Assembly: GCA_001600495.1 (NCBI GenBank)
Contig: BCKE01000006.1
Coordinates: 675,790-739,789, forward strand
From: Pilasporangium apinafurcum
Lineage: Eukaryota > Oomycota > Peronosporomycetes > Pythiales > Pythiaceae
DNA length: 64,000 nucleotides
Reading direction: 5' to 3'
Shown here: one piece after another, positions 21,380 through 33,400 of the stretch
Layout of the letters: each line of letters starts with the position of its first letter
Position numbering within the stretch: position 1 is the stretch's first letter
Made by a program: the position numbers and the translations under genes
Notes under the pieces: generated by a model
Seen by the model: only the letters and a program-made list of their open reading frames with translations
Told to the model about the DNA's origin: nothing
The model's database searches: none

Positions 21380-22885
21380 CTATCTCATCTCTCGGCCTTT
21401 CTCATTCTTGAAGAACAGACACGACGTGAAGAACGAGCTGACAATTGTGATGATCCCCATGTACAGCAGCGCATCCTGACGCGTCGCGGTTGCTCGAAAT
21501 ATGATGCCAAAGATGACACCGCCCATGTTACCTCCTGCACCAACGAGCCCTGTGACTGTGCCCGTGTAAGCTTCGTTCAAGTAAGGCACGATGCCAAAGC
21601 TCGAACCGCCTGCAGATTGTGCTGCCACAGCAATCAGCACAAACAGCGCAATGCACGGACCCAACTCCCTCGTGCGGCTCAAACCGATGATTAGCAGTCC
21701 TTCAGTAAGCAATAGCGAAAATTGCACCCACAATCGACCTTTCATGCCAAATTTCTGGTTCACAGCGTCAGAGGTAATACCACCGACAGCTCGTGCCACA
21801 AAGTTCATCAGTCCAAACGCCGACGCCACCGTTGCGGCTTGTGTGGTGGTGAGTATGTGACAACTTTCGTTGTCCTGATCAGTGCACCCTGGATGCAGAA
21901 ACTCTTCGTAAAAGTAGAGCGCACCAATGTTGTTCATCTGGAGCTCAGCACCAAAGGAGACACCGTAGTGCATGATGAGGATATAAGTGTTGACGTCACT
22001 TAGCACGACCTTAAAAGATGTCAGCATGCCCGGTTGTCGCTGGAAGCCCGGAGCTTCTCGTTGTGCCTGCTTGAGAGTTTCAAAATTGCCCATCGGACAG
22101 CTATCGACGCTGTACCGAAGCACAGTGCCCATGATGATCATAATCACTGCCGGTAGTGCGATGGTGACTCGCCATCCTATATCGTCCGAGAGCCAATCGC
22201 CCGAGGTCAACAACAGGTAGAGATAAGGCAGTACGAGAAAGGAGACACCGATACCGGCAAGTCCACAGCCACCGGTGATAGCGTTGGCAGCACCTGCGAC
22301 GTTCTTGGCGAACGTGATAGTTGTCCAGTACTGAGTGGACACAAAGATACATCCAATGAAGCCGATGATGAACCGCACAATTAACAAACTAATGGCTGAA
22401 GTCACAAACGCTGCACACACCACAGGGAGCGCACCCACCCAAAGCAGAACGCTCTGCACCTGCAGAGGACCATAGTGATCAAGCAGTGGCCCCACAACAA
22501 TGCGTGTGATGATAGTGCTGGCCGTACTTGCAATATCCGAATTGAGCACTTCGCCACTTGTGAGTCCGAGTTGTTCCTTGATGATCGGCATCATGGGTGG
22601 AATTGCATACCAGCCGATGAAGCCCGTGATGGCCGACATCCATGAGAGGTGGAAGATGCGCATGTGAGGTCGCGCAAGGCTGCAGGGCTTGATCTGTGTC
22701 GCGCGATCGAATTCTTTTGGGTTGACTGGTAAATCATAGCCATGCACGATCTCCGGTTCGTCGACATGTAGTATGCTGTGGCTACTTTTGCGACTTGCTT
22801 GGGGTGTCGCGAGATCGTGGTAGACGATATGAGGTAGGTCACTGGAGCTAGAATTGACTCGAGGTGTCAATTGAAGCTCAATCAT
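21380..22885 (-). CDS. MFS transporter of the nitrate/nitrite porter (NRT2/NarK-like) type
   Basis: A single-exon frame of 501 aa with about 12 hydrophobic helices after a 75-residue hydrophilic N-terminus. The first helix reads MSAITGFIGWYAIPPMMPII, as in NNP-family porters. MFS motif A-like RIVVGPLLDHYGP follows helix 2. The second-half signature GLVGAGGNMGGVIFG matches the glycine-rich nitrate signature of NRT2/NarK proteins. It should work in the plasma membrane as a proton-coupled nitrate or nitrite importer. In NRT2 proteins, conserved Arg residues in helices 2 and 8 bind the anion; candidate Arg residues are present (ITRIVVG, VARAVGG). No nitrate or nitrite reductase lies beside it in this window, although these genes cluster in some stramenopiles. 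A possible 5'-UTR intron acceptor lies just upstream, near 22910. Confidence 0.85.
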   Translation of the reverse strand: MIELQLTPRVNSSSSDLPHIVYHDLATPQASRKSSHSILHVDEPEIVHGYDLPVNPKEFDRATQIKPCSLARPHMRIFHLSWMSAITGFIGWYAIPPMMPIIKEQLGLTSGEVLNSDIASTASTIITRIVVGPLLDHYGPLQVQSVLLWVGALPVVCAAFVTSAISLLIVRFIIGFIGCIFVSTQYWTTITFAKNVAGAANAITGGCGLAGIGVSFLVLPYLYLLLTSGDWLSDDIGWRVTIALPAVIMIIMGTVLRYSVDSCPMGNFETLKQAQREAPGFQRQPGMLTSFKVVLSDVNTYILIMHYGVSFGAELQMNNIGALYFYEEFLHPGCTDQDNESCHILTTTQAATVASAFGLMNFVARAVGGITSDAVNQKFGMKGRLWVQFSLLLTEGLLIIGLSRTRELGPCIALFVLIAVAAQSAGGSSFGIVPYLNEAYTGTVTGLVGAGGNMGGVIFGIIFRATATRQDALLYMGIITIVSSFFTSCLFFKNEKGREMR

Positions 22886-23781
22886 CTTGTTTTCAGAGAG
22901 GTTCGCTGCCTACAAAGGTGAAAGGAGAGCGAATAAAGAAAAAAGTCGACTGATGGGCTTTGTTGTTTGCTGATGACTCAGCCGTGGGACGGAGCACAAC
23001 GGCTTAGCGGACTGGAAGCAGTCCAACTTGGTTTGAGTGAGTGGGTGGCCGGAAATTGAGGAATGATGGCGTAAATAGTTCGTTACTTTTGGAAGAGGTT
23101 GAACACTTGAATGTGTAAGCTTGAATAATTTCTAAAAAAGACGGGGAAGGAGATGAAACAAACAACAAACAGAGAAGAGGCATTTATGACAGCATGATTG
23201 GCCACAATATCATTGGCTCGTTGCTGCTGGCCAGGGAGATCGACGATTGGCTGCACCGGAATTAAAGATAACTCACTCAGATGAATGGTGGATAACTGTA
23301 TTCGTATTGCAACTGGAAAACAACGTGAGACAATGCGCAGCGGTTGACGACTAGACGCTGATGAAGCATTTTATATGGTAATCACTGGACTTACCCAATA
23401 TCAGATGGGAAAAACTGGAATAGGAAGGCCACAAGAACAATCGGTCACATGAAAACACGCTATAAACGAAGGAGTGTCTTTGGAAACGCAAGGTCATGCA
23501 GAGGGTCGACCATCAATGTTGGAAAGAATTTGACAAATTCGAATACGCTTGTAGGGAGATAATAGATTGTTGGTAGTTTCAGTTTGACATCACAATCAGT
23601 CATGCTGGGTTGTCTCAAAAAAAAAGCGCTACCTTCTTGATATGAGAAGTGAGGATGTGAGTTTGACGTCAATTCCAGCGTGTGAAAAAACTTCAGACGT
23701 TATCTTTCTTATATGTTTGATGTGTTGATTTGGAAGGTGGTTTGCGTGATAAAGTCTATGAATCTTTGTCTCGCCCGTCGA
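22886..23781. other. Divergent intergenic region
   Basis: About 900 bases between the transporter (minus) and the coiled-coil gene (plus). I see no convincing frame, repeat or RNA gene. The minus frames at 23460-23672 and 23629-23823 look random. Confidence 0.45.
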
Positions 23782-26227
23782 ATGTTCAAGAAGCAAGGGG
23801 TTAGTGGAGATGGAGTTGCTCATTTTGGATTCCGGGTGGATTCAGCAATGATTGGGACAACAACCCTAGTTACAGGGGGAGGGTACGCCAATAGTACACC
23901 AATCAATAAGTGGATCCCCATGGGTTTAGGGGAAGCGGACGACGTTTCGTCACAGTGGAGAAGATTGACCAGAAGTTGAACTTAATGGATCGCGCGAGTC
24001 TTGTGCGTCGACGACAACAGATCCGCTCCAAGGAGAACCGTGAAGTTACAGGAAACCAACATAAGAAGACAAAAAAGAAGAGAACAGTAAGAGAGGCGAA
24101 AGGTGCTATTGACGTCTCCGTTGAGGAAAATGTGGCTAAATGTGGCCAATTCTACAAAATATCGAACACCTCCATACCCACAAACCATAACTCTTCAGAG
24201 ACGAGCACTGTTGTTAACGATACGAATACCTTATTGCTTGTGCGGCAATTGCTACAGAGACATCAAGCTGGTGAATTGAAGGATTACGTTGCGAGGGTTT
24301 CCAAAATCGATTTACTGCAGCACATCCTGCAAGTAGCACAATATGCTCACGAGGTAAAGCTCCATACATATCTGATGACGTAATTTGATGTTCGATGCGT
24401 CAATATGAATGGCGCGTGATTGCACAGATGCGACTGAAGCTACAGGAGATGGTTGAGACCCACGACACTGAACTGGCACAGCAGCAATCCCAATATAGCG
24501 CTCTTGCAAGTGATGTGCTCGAGAAGGACCAGTGCTTACAAGAACAACAGGTATGCCACCCACCTGTTACATTTGATGTGAGTGACTACGTGAAAAAGAA
24601 AGATGCGCAAATGATAATATTCGAAGGCAAATTGATGTATCAGAGAGCGAACAAAGAACTCGTTCATCGTCTCGTACTGGCGGAGGAGGAGTACAAAGCA
24701 CTAGTGATGTGGATACGGTATGTTCTTGTGACTACTTCTAGCGAACTTTAAGTATATCTGATTCGTAGCGCCCCCCACAATGTCGATAGCGATAATGAAG
24801 ACAAATGGAAAGCAACAGAAGCAGCGAAACGAGAGCAGGCACAGCGCTTTGACGAAATGGTCGCATCAAGTGAACTGAAAGACGATAAGTTGACCAAAGT
24901 AACCGCAGAATTGGAAACATTGTCAGCTCAACTGAAGGAACTTCAAACTCAGGTATGTGAGTAGTTTATAGAAATTGAGATCTAAGTTGACTTCTAGTCG
25001 GAATAATGCAGTTTGACGACAGAACGTAGAAATACGGGCACAAACGGTATGTTGCTTCACACACTGATTTGATCGAATTGCTGTGACCAAAAGAGCATCA
25101 TAGTACTGTGGTCATGGGGATGTGATTACTCGCAGGAATTACTACAGACTGAATCCGCGCGACTACAGCATGAGCTGAATGACGAACGAACGGCTAACAA
25201 AGAGCTGACGCGGGAACTGCAACAGACCAAAAAAGAGCAAGTGTTTGGTCACTTGATGCTTATACCCATACGTCGGGAGAATTCATGTGCATGTGTTTGA
25301 TCATTCAATACGAGTGTAGTCTGGACGGAATTGTCAGTGAATTAGAAGAGTCTCGAAATAACATCTTGACACTGCAGGGACAAGTGCAGGTACATATTTA
25401 ACCTTTATTTACAGCAAATCAAAGAAGGCACCACATTCATCTGGTTCAATTCGCATGATAACAGCTCGAGACATTGTCTAGGCATTTAATCATACAAGAG
25501 CGTGATACACTTCAGAGTCAATATCGACACGACCGTGAAGAATGGAAAAGAAGCGAGGTATGTTAAAATGTTAATATGATGATTCTTGGTTGTTGATCAA
25601 AGCTGGATTTCCTGTCTTTACAGCAACTGGACGAGGAGCAGACCCAGCGAAAAGCACAACAGTTTCGTAATATGGACCTAGAAATCCGTCAACTGAAGCA
25701 ATCACTTTCACGATTACGAGTTGATTGGGAATCAGAGAAGTCCCATCGGGAACGAGCGGAAAGTCAAGTGCTTAAACTCGGTCAAGTGATTGATGTATGT
25801 GCATTGCATTTAACCTGAAAATCTCTGTTCTAGTTGTCGCCATTCCAAAACAGGAAGCTTGTTCTTGTCAGGAGTGTAAGCTGACAGCGAAGGGGTTAGA
25901 GGCTGACGCCAAGCGTATGAGTGTGGAGTTAGAAGGTAACAGAAAAATGATTTCTTACGGTCGGTTTGGTATGCACTACATAACGCTGTACTTATGTAGA
26001 TGAAAAAACAATGCGTGCGAATAAGGAACAAGCATTGAATGCTGCATACAGGTAGAAGCATGTGAAACATTCTAAGGTATGAAGTCTGTACACTCACTAT
26101 GCATTGTGGTAGAGAACTACAATCGCTGCAGAAACGATTTCGAGAACAAGAAAATTTAAAACTCGAAGCGCAACTCAAAGCCAAATCCTTAAACCATCGG
26201 TACAAATTCGGACCTACTACTTTTTGA
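23782..26227 (+). CDS. Coiled-coil protein, many exons, function unknown
   Basis: A chain of in-frame exons gives a mostly coiled-coil protein of about 600 aa that I do not recognise. Likely exons are 23782-23881, 23931-24353, 24428-24717, 24769-24952 and about ten short ones up to 26227. The last begins at 26113 and ends in KFGPTTF. The N-terminus (MFKKQGVSGDGVAHFGF) is compact and Gly-rich. The small exon with NVEIRAQT near 25024 and the donor after KKEQ near 25240 are uncertain, and a final alternative exon after 26200 is possible. From residue about 140 on, heptads rich in Leu, Glu, Gln and Lys dominate (ELLQTESARLQHELNDERT, LKQSLSRLRVDWESEK). One segment has a Cys cluster (EACSCQECK). 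This architecture suits centrosomal, ciliary or Golgi tethers, but nothing decides which. Confidence 0.6.
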
Positions 26228-26455
26228 AATTCTGCCACTCATAGATTTTCCACATCGTTAGGATGAAGCTGATTCGACAAGATAATCTATCATTTTTCCA
26301 TCGCGTCGACCCACCACCGATGCATCTCGCGAGACAGTGGCAACCGAGTCTCGATGAAGAGTGAAGCCTGATGACTAGCCATTGTAAATATAAGACGTTG
26401 CCATGTGCATTGATCTCACCGGTGGGAATAATGAGCAATAGAGATTAATCTCTAT

Positions 26456-26945
26456 CCTCTATTTCTCCTACCTCTACGATACACTTTGACCTGATTTTTG
26501 AAGCGAAGCAATCCCTATCGATAGAAGCAGAAACTTGCCTCCAATTCTCCGTAATGAGCTCTTTTCAACAACAATGCAAAGCGATGACAGTGCATGTCTA
26601 AAGAGATCAAGTGCATAGAAAATCAAAGTGATTGTCCAGAAAACGTGGCGCGGTAGTATCGGTGCAAAAGAAAGACAAAGATCACGCATACGAGTATGAC
26701 GAAGACTATACAACAAAGACGTTCTCAGTATGGAAAAAACCACGCAATGAAGCGCCAGAAAGTCTAACTGTTCGTACTACAAGTTCATTCTTACAGAGAT
26801 GTCACCGCTGCTAGAAACATCTTTCTCAAGAATGAATACCTACTCTGCGGTTGTCTAGTCTTAGTCAGCTTTTGCTAGTCAAGTCAGATCCAAACAAAAG
26901 AGATCCTCCCTGGGATACTTTGATATCTCATATGATCCCTGAGGT
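26456..26945 (-). repeat. Dispersed repeat, long inverted copy
   Basis: The reverse complement of this 490-base segment matches 48556-48988 from end to end with many substitutions. Shared blocks include CACGTTTTCTGGACAATCACTTTGATTTTCTA-type sequence (in part) and GAGCTCATTACGGAGAATTGG. A perfect 18-base palindrome (ATAGAGATTAATCTCTAT) at 26438-26455 abuts its 3' end. On the plus strand from 26594 a short frame (MSKEIKC.ENQSDCPENV) corresponds to a frame in the other copy but is broken by a TAG at codon 21. This suggests the repeat derives from a coding transposable element. Confidence 0.75.
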
Positions 26946-27196
26946 GACACACCCTCCGTCACTCACTCAAATGCAAACTCAGATCTGATTCGTTGGTTTT
27001 ACCAAACCGCCCTCTATAAAAGTGGTATTGTTCACGTCAATAAAAAATGGTGGCAATACTTCAAGTGGCCTTGTCAGCGCAAACGTGAGCAGCGCTGATC
27101 GCCATAGCGTCAGAATTGCAAGTAGAGCAAAGCAACCAAACGCACACAATCTTCAGAGTAGAGACACTGTACACGTACGCCCTGAACCGACAGAAG

Positions 27197-28541
27197 ATGG
27201 AAGTCAAAGCACCAGTTTCGTTGGACGCCGCCATGAAAGTGGCTTTCAATTTGGAAGGACGCGACAAACTCACCAAGGTGCGTCCATTATTGTTTTTGAT
27301 GGGAGATGTCCGCCAAGGATGACATTGACGCGAAACGGATGGATTGGTATTGTGTAGTTGATGCAATATGGTAGTCGCGCGTTGGCGTTCTATATCCTGT
27401 CCGCAGACCCGAAGAGCGACGTCGGCAAAAAGTAAGTACATCAGCTATAACCGTTTTGATGAGTGGTGGTTGGCAACACCGAAGCTAACAGTCATTTTCC
27501 GTCGTTCTACCCCTATGTACAGACTACACAATCTCTACAAGACCGCACAGACGTCGCGTAAGGCATTCCGCCTCGGTAAAAGTGTCACTTATTACAAGAA
27601 AATTACCGCGTTATTGGACAACAAGGTTGGCTTTCTTCATTTACGTGTGAAATAACTCGATTATGCAGCGATTGATAGACAAGACATTGTTGTGAATTAT
27701 TTCGTGTTTTAGTCCACGGATTCATATCTGAAATATTTGCAACTGGTGCAAAATGTGAACATGGTAAGCACCGCTTCTGCTACATACATGAAGAACTACT
27801 AGTGGAAATATTCATCCACCGTTTGCTTATTCATGCAGTTTGGTTTCTTCCTCTACGATAACATGGCGTTCATGGGCAAAGCCAAGGTGATTAATTTCAA
27901 TGCAGAGGAGGCATCCAAACGTGGTGGCGTCTTGTGGTTCATCGCCAATATTGCAGGTTTCATCGTCGCGATCAACAACCTCAACGCTGTAAGCAGATGA
28001 ATGAACGGCGTCATTGTCTGTCAATGGCCGTGACAACACACTTACTCATACTTTGCTTTTGTGGTTGGATAGGATATCGAAAAGGAAAAGTGCGTGCGTG
28101 ATATTCTTGGGTCTGAAGAAGTACGAGAGCCTTAAATATTCGTATCAAAGTTGCTACGCGATGCTCATTCGAATGACTTGATGCTAATGAATAGGATGAA
28201 ACGCGCATTCAGTCGCTGCAATCGCAGCTGGACGCACTCCAACATGGGCGTTTTAAGAAGTTCTTGGGCGTGGTTAAGGTAAGTTGATGTTGCTGCCCTC
28301 CTTTGTAATAAATAGGAGAAGAGTGTGTATCTGACCATTGTGATGGGTATAGGTCTTGTGTGATCTGATTGTTTCTTCGAACACGAGCGGCATTCGCTTG
28401 GCTGAACGCATCACCGGTAGCAAGTTGCATGACGGTATCATTGGATCCGTCGGCTCCGTGTCTGCGCTGATCGTGCTGTACAACACGTGGCCAATGGCCC
28501 CGAAGCCGAAGGCCATTACTGCCGATGCTGCAGGCAAGTAG
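27197..28541 (+). CDS. PEX11: Peroxin-11 (peroxisome proliferation/division)
   Basis: Eight exons: 27197-27277, 27358-27431, 27523-27625, 27713-27763, 27839-27988, 28073-28093, 28195-28278 and 28353-28541, giving 250 aa, typical for PEX11. Recognisable features are the N-terminal GRDKLTKLMQYGSRAL, which is the conserved PEX11 amphipathic-helix region. The middle has KAFRLGKSVTYYK and FLYDNMAFMGKAKVI. The C-terminus is hydrophobic with a short lysine-containing tail. PEX11 remodels and elongates the peroxisomal membrane before fission. Exon 6 is only 21 bases (DIEKEKC). The start is the Met of MEVKAPVSLD; an in-frame upstream Met adds 27 unconserved residues. The downstream neighbour is a dead Fanzor element. 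Confidence 0.92.
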
Positions 28542-28866
28542 ACTGATAAAATGGAGGGATTCGCTGCTTCTACTGGCAGTAAAATACCCAACCAATTGAA
28601 GAAGTGATGGCCATATGTGTGCATGCAAAGCTCACATGTGGCTGATAGGTTGTGGGATAATGTGTGTCAGAGTCAAAATCAATTTCCAAAGGCTCGTTAA
28701 GCTTTCTACTATCTCATACTCTTATTGCTGATGTTCATCGATTTCAGCAGGCTATCTGTTATTACGGTTGAACTCGTGTTTTTGAGGTTGAAGATTTCAA
28801 ACACCCAAGGGATCAAGCCCCTGGTTGTTGATGTTGACCCTTATATTGTCATATAGCACCAAGGTC

Positions 28867-30317
28867 ATGAAGCGCAAAGCCGAAGACTACAAGCTAGCTG
28901 CTGTCAGGCATTTCCTGAAGGTGTCTCATTCACGTGGAGCGACCTGTAGAGCCCTACATTGCTCTCGGAGGTCTCTGAGTCGGTGGATTGACAGATATCA
29001 GTAGACAGATCGGGTGCAGAGGCACAACAGATCTTCCGTCGAAAATAGAAATCTAACACAGGGATATAATCGGATGGAGTTCGGGAACAAGCCCCCGACC
29101 CCAACCTACCGTACTACAAAACGATCAAGACCAGTCTTGCCTCTGCTCTCAAGACTTCGGAGAAGCAGTCGGTGATCAGTCAGGCAGCGGCGACGGTCGA
29201 CCGCATCGTCATTCGATCGCTTCTGTTCCTCAGGCCGTACTTGATGCACCACAAGGATACACCGCCAGTTGTGAATGCCGAGCTGGTGGGCACGATGTTC
29301 AAGACGGTTTATCAGCGGAAGGCTAGAGGTAGACTACCTTCGGCCATCACCAAAGCCCTGCGGGACAAATTGGCTGCGTTCTACAAGCAGCACTCCGAGC
29401 TCCTGTTGCCGATAGGAGACGAGCCGCTATCCTACACTCACCTGAACACTGTCCTCGACTATGCTTCCGTGTAAGCGGTAACTGTCTTCGAGACCAACAT
29501 CAAGCAGCACTTCGTCGAGTATGTAGAGACATATATCAACACGGTGTAGCAGAAAGACTACCTAGTAGAACGCATCAAGGTTACTAAGAGAACCAAAAGG
29601 GAGCGCAAGGCTGCGATCAGGAAGCTATGCGTCACTCTCCGGCAGTTCAAGAACGACCTGTTGAACGTCGGCTCAGAGCCCTTTCAGTCGCACCCTCTTA
29701 CCACTCGTGGGTGAGGCAACAGAAGAGCCTAGTGCTACCTGCAAAGACCAGGTATGAGAAGGATCTGCTATATTACGACCTGCAATGCAAGTCACAGGAC
29801 TACTGGTCCGGGATGTTGAGGATCACCGAGGTGATCGAGCAGGCTGGTAAGATGATCCGTAATTGTTGTCCTCTGAGGCCCAGCGTCATTTCGAGACACA
29901 TCACACTGGACACGACCACCCTGGGAACAGAAGAAGCATCGCAAGTTCAAGGAGCCCAGCAAGGGAAAGGGATTCAGGACTCTGCTGAGGAAAGCCGGCT
30001 ACTCGGTGTACCTCGTGGATGAGTTCAACACTAGTTGTCAGTGCTCTCACTGCTTAGCCGAGGGTGCCAAATGCGAGAAGTTTCGTGTCAGGCTGGACTC
30101 TAACACCAAAAAGGCTGACGAAGACAGACAACTCCGACTTGTACATGGTATATTGCTGTACCAACAGTGTCATAGGCTGTGGAATCGAGATGTCAACTCT
30201 TCAATCAACATAGCTCGTTTCACAAGGCAGGCTCTGGAGAGAAGAGGGCGACCAGACTATCTAAGTCGTCAGACACGACTGTCACCGGCAGACAGTGCTA
30301 TTACGTCGACAGCATAG
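28867..30317 (+). pseudogene. Decayed Fanzor (eukaryotic TnpB-like RuvC nuclease) with N-terminal helix-turn-helix
   Basis: Pieces of one protein are spread over two frames. From 28867, MKRKAEDYKLAAVRHFLK...SRRSLSRWIDRYQ reads as a helix-turn-helix of the transposase type and then hits TAG. From 29172, a helical region resembles the Fanzor N-terminal part, with in-frame stops at 29472 and about 29547. Near 29700 the frame shifts into YHSWVRQQKSLVLPAKTRYEKDL and RNCCPLRPS, ending ITLDTTTL, which is characteristic Fanzor sequence. At about 29921 it jumps to the C-terminus: a Cys-pair zinc finger (CQCSHC), HGILLYQQC and the RuvC-III motif WNRDVNSSINIARF. The region that should hold the RuvC-I Asp and RuvC-II Glu is deleted at this jump. 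The copy is therefore inactive. Fanzors are RNA-guided DNA nucleases of eukaryotes and their viruses. The 325 bases between PEX11 and this feature show nothing clear. Confidence 0.85.
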
Positions 30318-30491
30318 AACCATAACACACTGGGCTGAGATGCTCGAATGTTGTTTTTTTTAGGACGCCCCTGGGCTTTTAGATCTTCAACGGTATGAAA
30401 GGGCGCGCCCTTGCATTGTTGATAAGAATCGTCGACGTTTCCTCTTGAAATGTGGACATAGAACATTTGAAGCTCGTGCATCTTACAAGGG

Positions 30492-33400
30492 ATGGTGGCA
30501 GTGTCGACAAAAGACGAGCCGAAAACACATTACGATCCTTCGGCGCCGGTGACGACCAGTACACAACAATCCAACGATTCAACAGTAGTTAACGGAAGTC
30601 TGGTGGATGATGCAACCATCGATGATAGTGGCGAAGAAGTGAAGGAAGCTGTCGCGGTCGGTACCGTTTCGCACGTGATTCGTCGCGCCTTCCATTCATT
30701 TTATGTACTTGAAAACGAAAAAGCAATTGTGGATACTGATGGAAATGAACGAGGGCATGAGTTGTCATCTCCAATAGCAGTACCAACGCCGGTGGCATCA
30801 CCTGCAGCTGATTTAGGAGATGGTACACCTCAACACGAAGAAGTTGAAGCGGCACAAATACCGGGAAAGAACCTTTATACCGTGCTTGGAGAAACCAGAA
30901 AGGAGTATATTCAAGAGGAATTGAAGGCAAGGAAAGCCAAGATGAGTGAGCTGCTTGCATTTCTTGAGCAACGCCATCAAGAGGCACGTGCTGCGGACGA
31001 CGCAATTGAAGAGGAACTTCGTCGAAAAGGATTGGTCGTGAAGGCACAGATTCCTATGGGACCATCGAGCTTACGACTGGATGAGAAAGAGATCATACAC
31101 GAATTTGGCGAGGAGATTTCGGCGAACTTGCTGCATCCGAGGCAACTGGTGCGCAAGTATGAGCAGCAACGACTAGAAAGAAGCGGAAATGGCCCAGAAT
31201 ATCAGGCGCGTCGCATCGCAGGGATGAATCCGGAAGCAATTGGGTATTTGGATACGACAGACTCATTTGATATTCGGAAAGAATCCACTCTCAGTCAGCA
31301 TCATTCCCTCATCCAGTCAGTGAAGACCATGCATACACTGGCAAAAACCAAAATGGAAGGTAAGTCGAGCATAATTGCTGGAAAGTCGCAGATTCCTATG
31401 GACGAAGAGTATACAAAAAGTGGCTTGATCGAGGCAAGCCGTCACGATGAAAGAGAAAAGAGCAAGTCAAAAATGATGGAGCCGGCTGAGAAGCGGAAGA
31501 ACATGGACATTCTGCTTCGTATGCAAACAAAACTCGATTATCTTCGTAATCCACGTTATGTAACAAAGGAACCTGAATTAGTTGACAAAGATAATCTGAC
31601 GGAAACGACAGAAATATGCTTTGCAGTAGCCCCAGATCCCATCGAATTTACCGACTACGACATCGGAGGCATTTACGAGCAAACCGTGTATGTGCGAAAT
31701 ACGAGTCGATTGAGTCGACGATTGCGAGTCCTGCCGCCAGCGACGTTTTACTTTTCAATCCACGAAATCGTCTTTCCAGATCCGAGTGGACTCATTGCAC
31801 CCGGAATGCATGTGCAAATCCGATTGCGATTTGCTCCTGACTCACGTGCGAATTACAAAGACAGTATGACAATTCAATATGAAAGTGCGAACGCTGGTCA
31901 AAATGCGCAATTTATAGTCCCATTGACTGCTCATCGACCTCCACCAGAGTTGTCCATCCCACTCTTGTTGAAAGCCCAGAACACTCTTGTGGGAGATCGA
32001 TCAACCACGCATATCCTATGTAAAAATACTGGAGCCAAAGGGCGATTTTGGTTCATAACTGAACAGGATTGGAATCGATACGAAGCAGACGCGAGTTTAC
32101 AAGGATCCAACGCTATCAGCTTGGTGTCGATGCTTCAACAATCTCAGTTAAAAGTTGGACCGTTCGCATTAGCACCAAATCAAATGGAACTTGATCGTGA
32201 TGAAAGTGTCATGCTTCAGCTTCACTATGTACCGTCATGTATTGGTGAACAACGTGAAAAATTTGTGATGGTGTGCGACAATTGCCTCGTTCGTGTCTTT
32301 CAATTGATTGGTCGCGGCTGTCAAGTAGAAATGAGTATCTCAGCTATCAACTCCAAACAGATCGATACAGACATCACAAACATGGGAACACTAGATGAGA
32401 TCTTCTTCGATTCCCTCGTCATTCATTCCCAAGCCCAGCAAAGTGTGATCTTATCGAATGATACACCGATTGATCTAAAGTTCGCGTGGAAAATAGGCTC
32501 AAGCTCCATTGAATCAGAAGTAGCTCCGTTTCGAATTCATCCTTCCAGTGGCGTTTTTCCGCAGAATTCTCGAATGGAATTTACATTATCGTTCTCTCCA
32601 AGTCTGGCTCGGGTATATACTACTAACGCGACACTTAGCATCGAAGACATCCCACAATGCAGCATGCCGGGCCCAAATCAGTTAAATTTACTGACGGATA
32701 TCTTTCGATCCATTACTGAGCACACTTTGTCTCCAATAGTCACGCTGGATGTAGTAGAGTGTTTGTCCATTCAGCTGAATGGTGTCGGTCGCCTAGGTAG
32801 TTTCAGTATTTCGCCATCAATATGCCGTTTTGAGCATCCTACACCAACTGAAAAACACGGGTATTATGATCGCAAACGGTATTGCGCACAAGTCGTATTG
32901 GCGACTGACAATCCCGTACCGGTTAGATTTCGCTGGAATACTTCAAGAATAAAGCACAGACATTTGGGTATACATTGGGACAGTAACTATCCATCATCTG
33001 ATACCTTTGATCTTGTTATCACACCATTAGAAGGAGAGTTGGCAGCGCGTTCCAAGTTATCTGTGGAGATTATGTTTGTACCTGCTTGCTCCGGAGCTTT
33101 TTCGATCAGTGTGCCGTGCGAAATTCCAACTGACGATACAACGGCCGAATCATCCGGTATAAATTTTGAGCGCTGGGTGCTTCTGGAAGGCATTGTGGAC
33201 AGCGGTCGGGTTGAAATTTTATCTCCTGAAGTCGACTTTGGTCTTGTATTAGCTGGTGGGAGTGCTGAAACCACGATTTCATTTCGAAATCCCTCCTCAG
33301 CAAGTGCTAACTGGAGGTTTCTACATACAGAAGCACAAAGTCTTGTTAACAGTGACAATGGAGCAACCCAGAACAACGCTAGCACCAAATCAATTCATCA

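Noticed and set aside
29927-30022. Continuation of the Fanzor middle frame (GTEEASQVQ...)
   Set aside because: After about 29921 this frame loses all family resemblance, while the adjacent frame continues with the genuine C-terminus.
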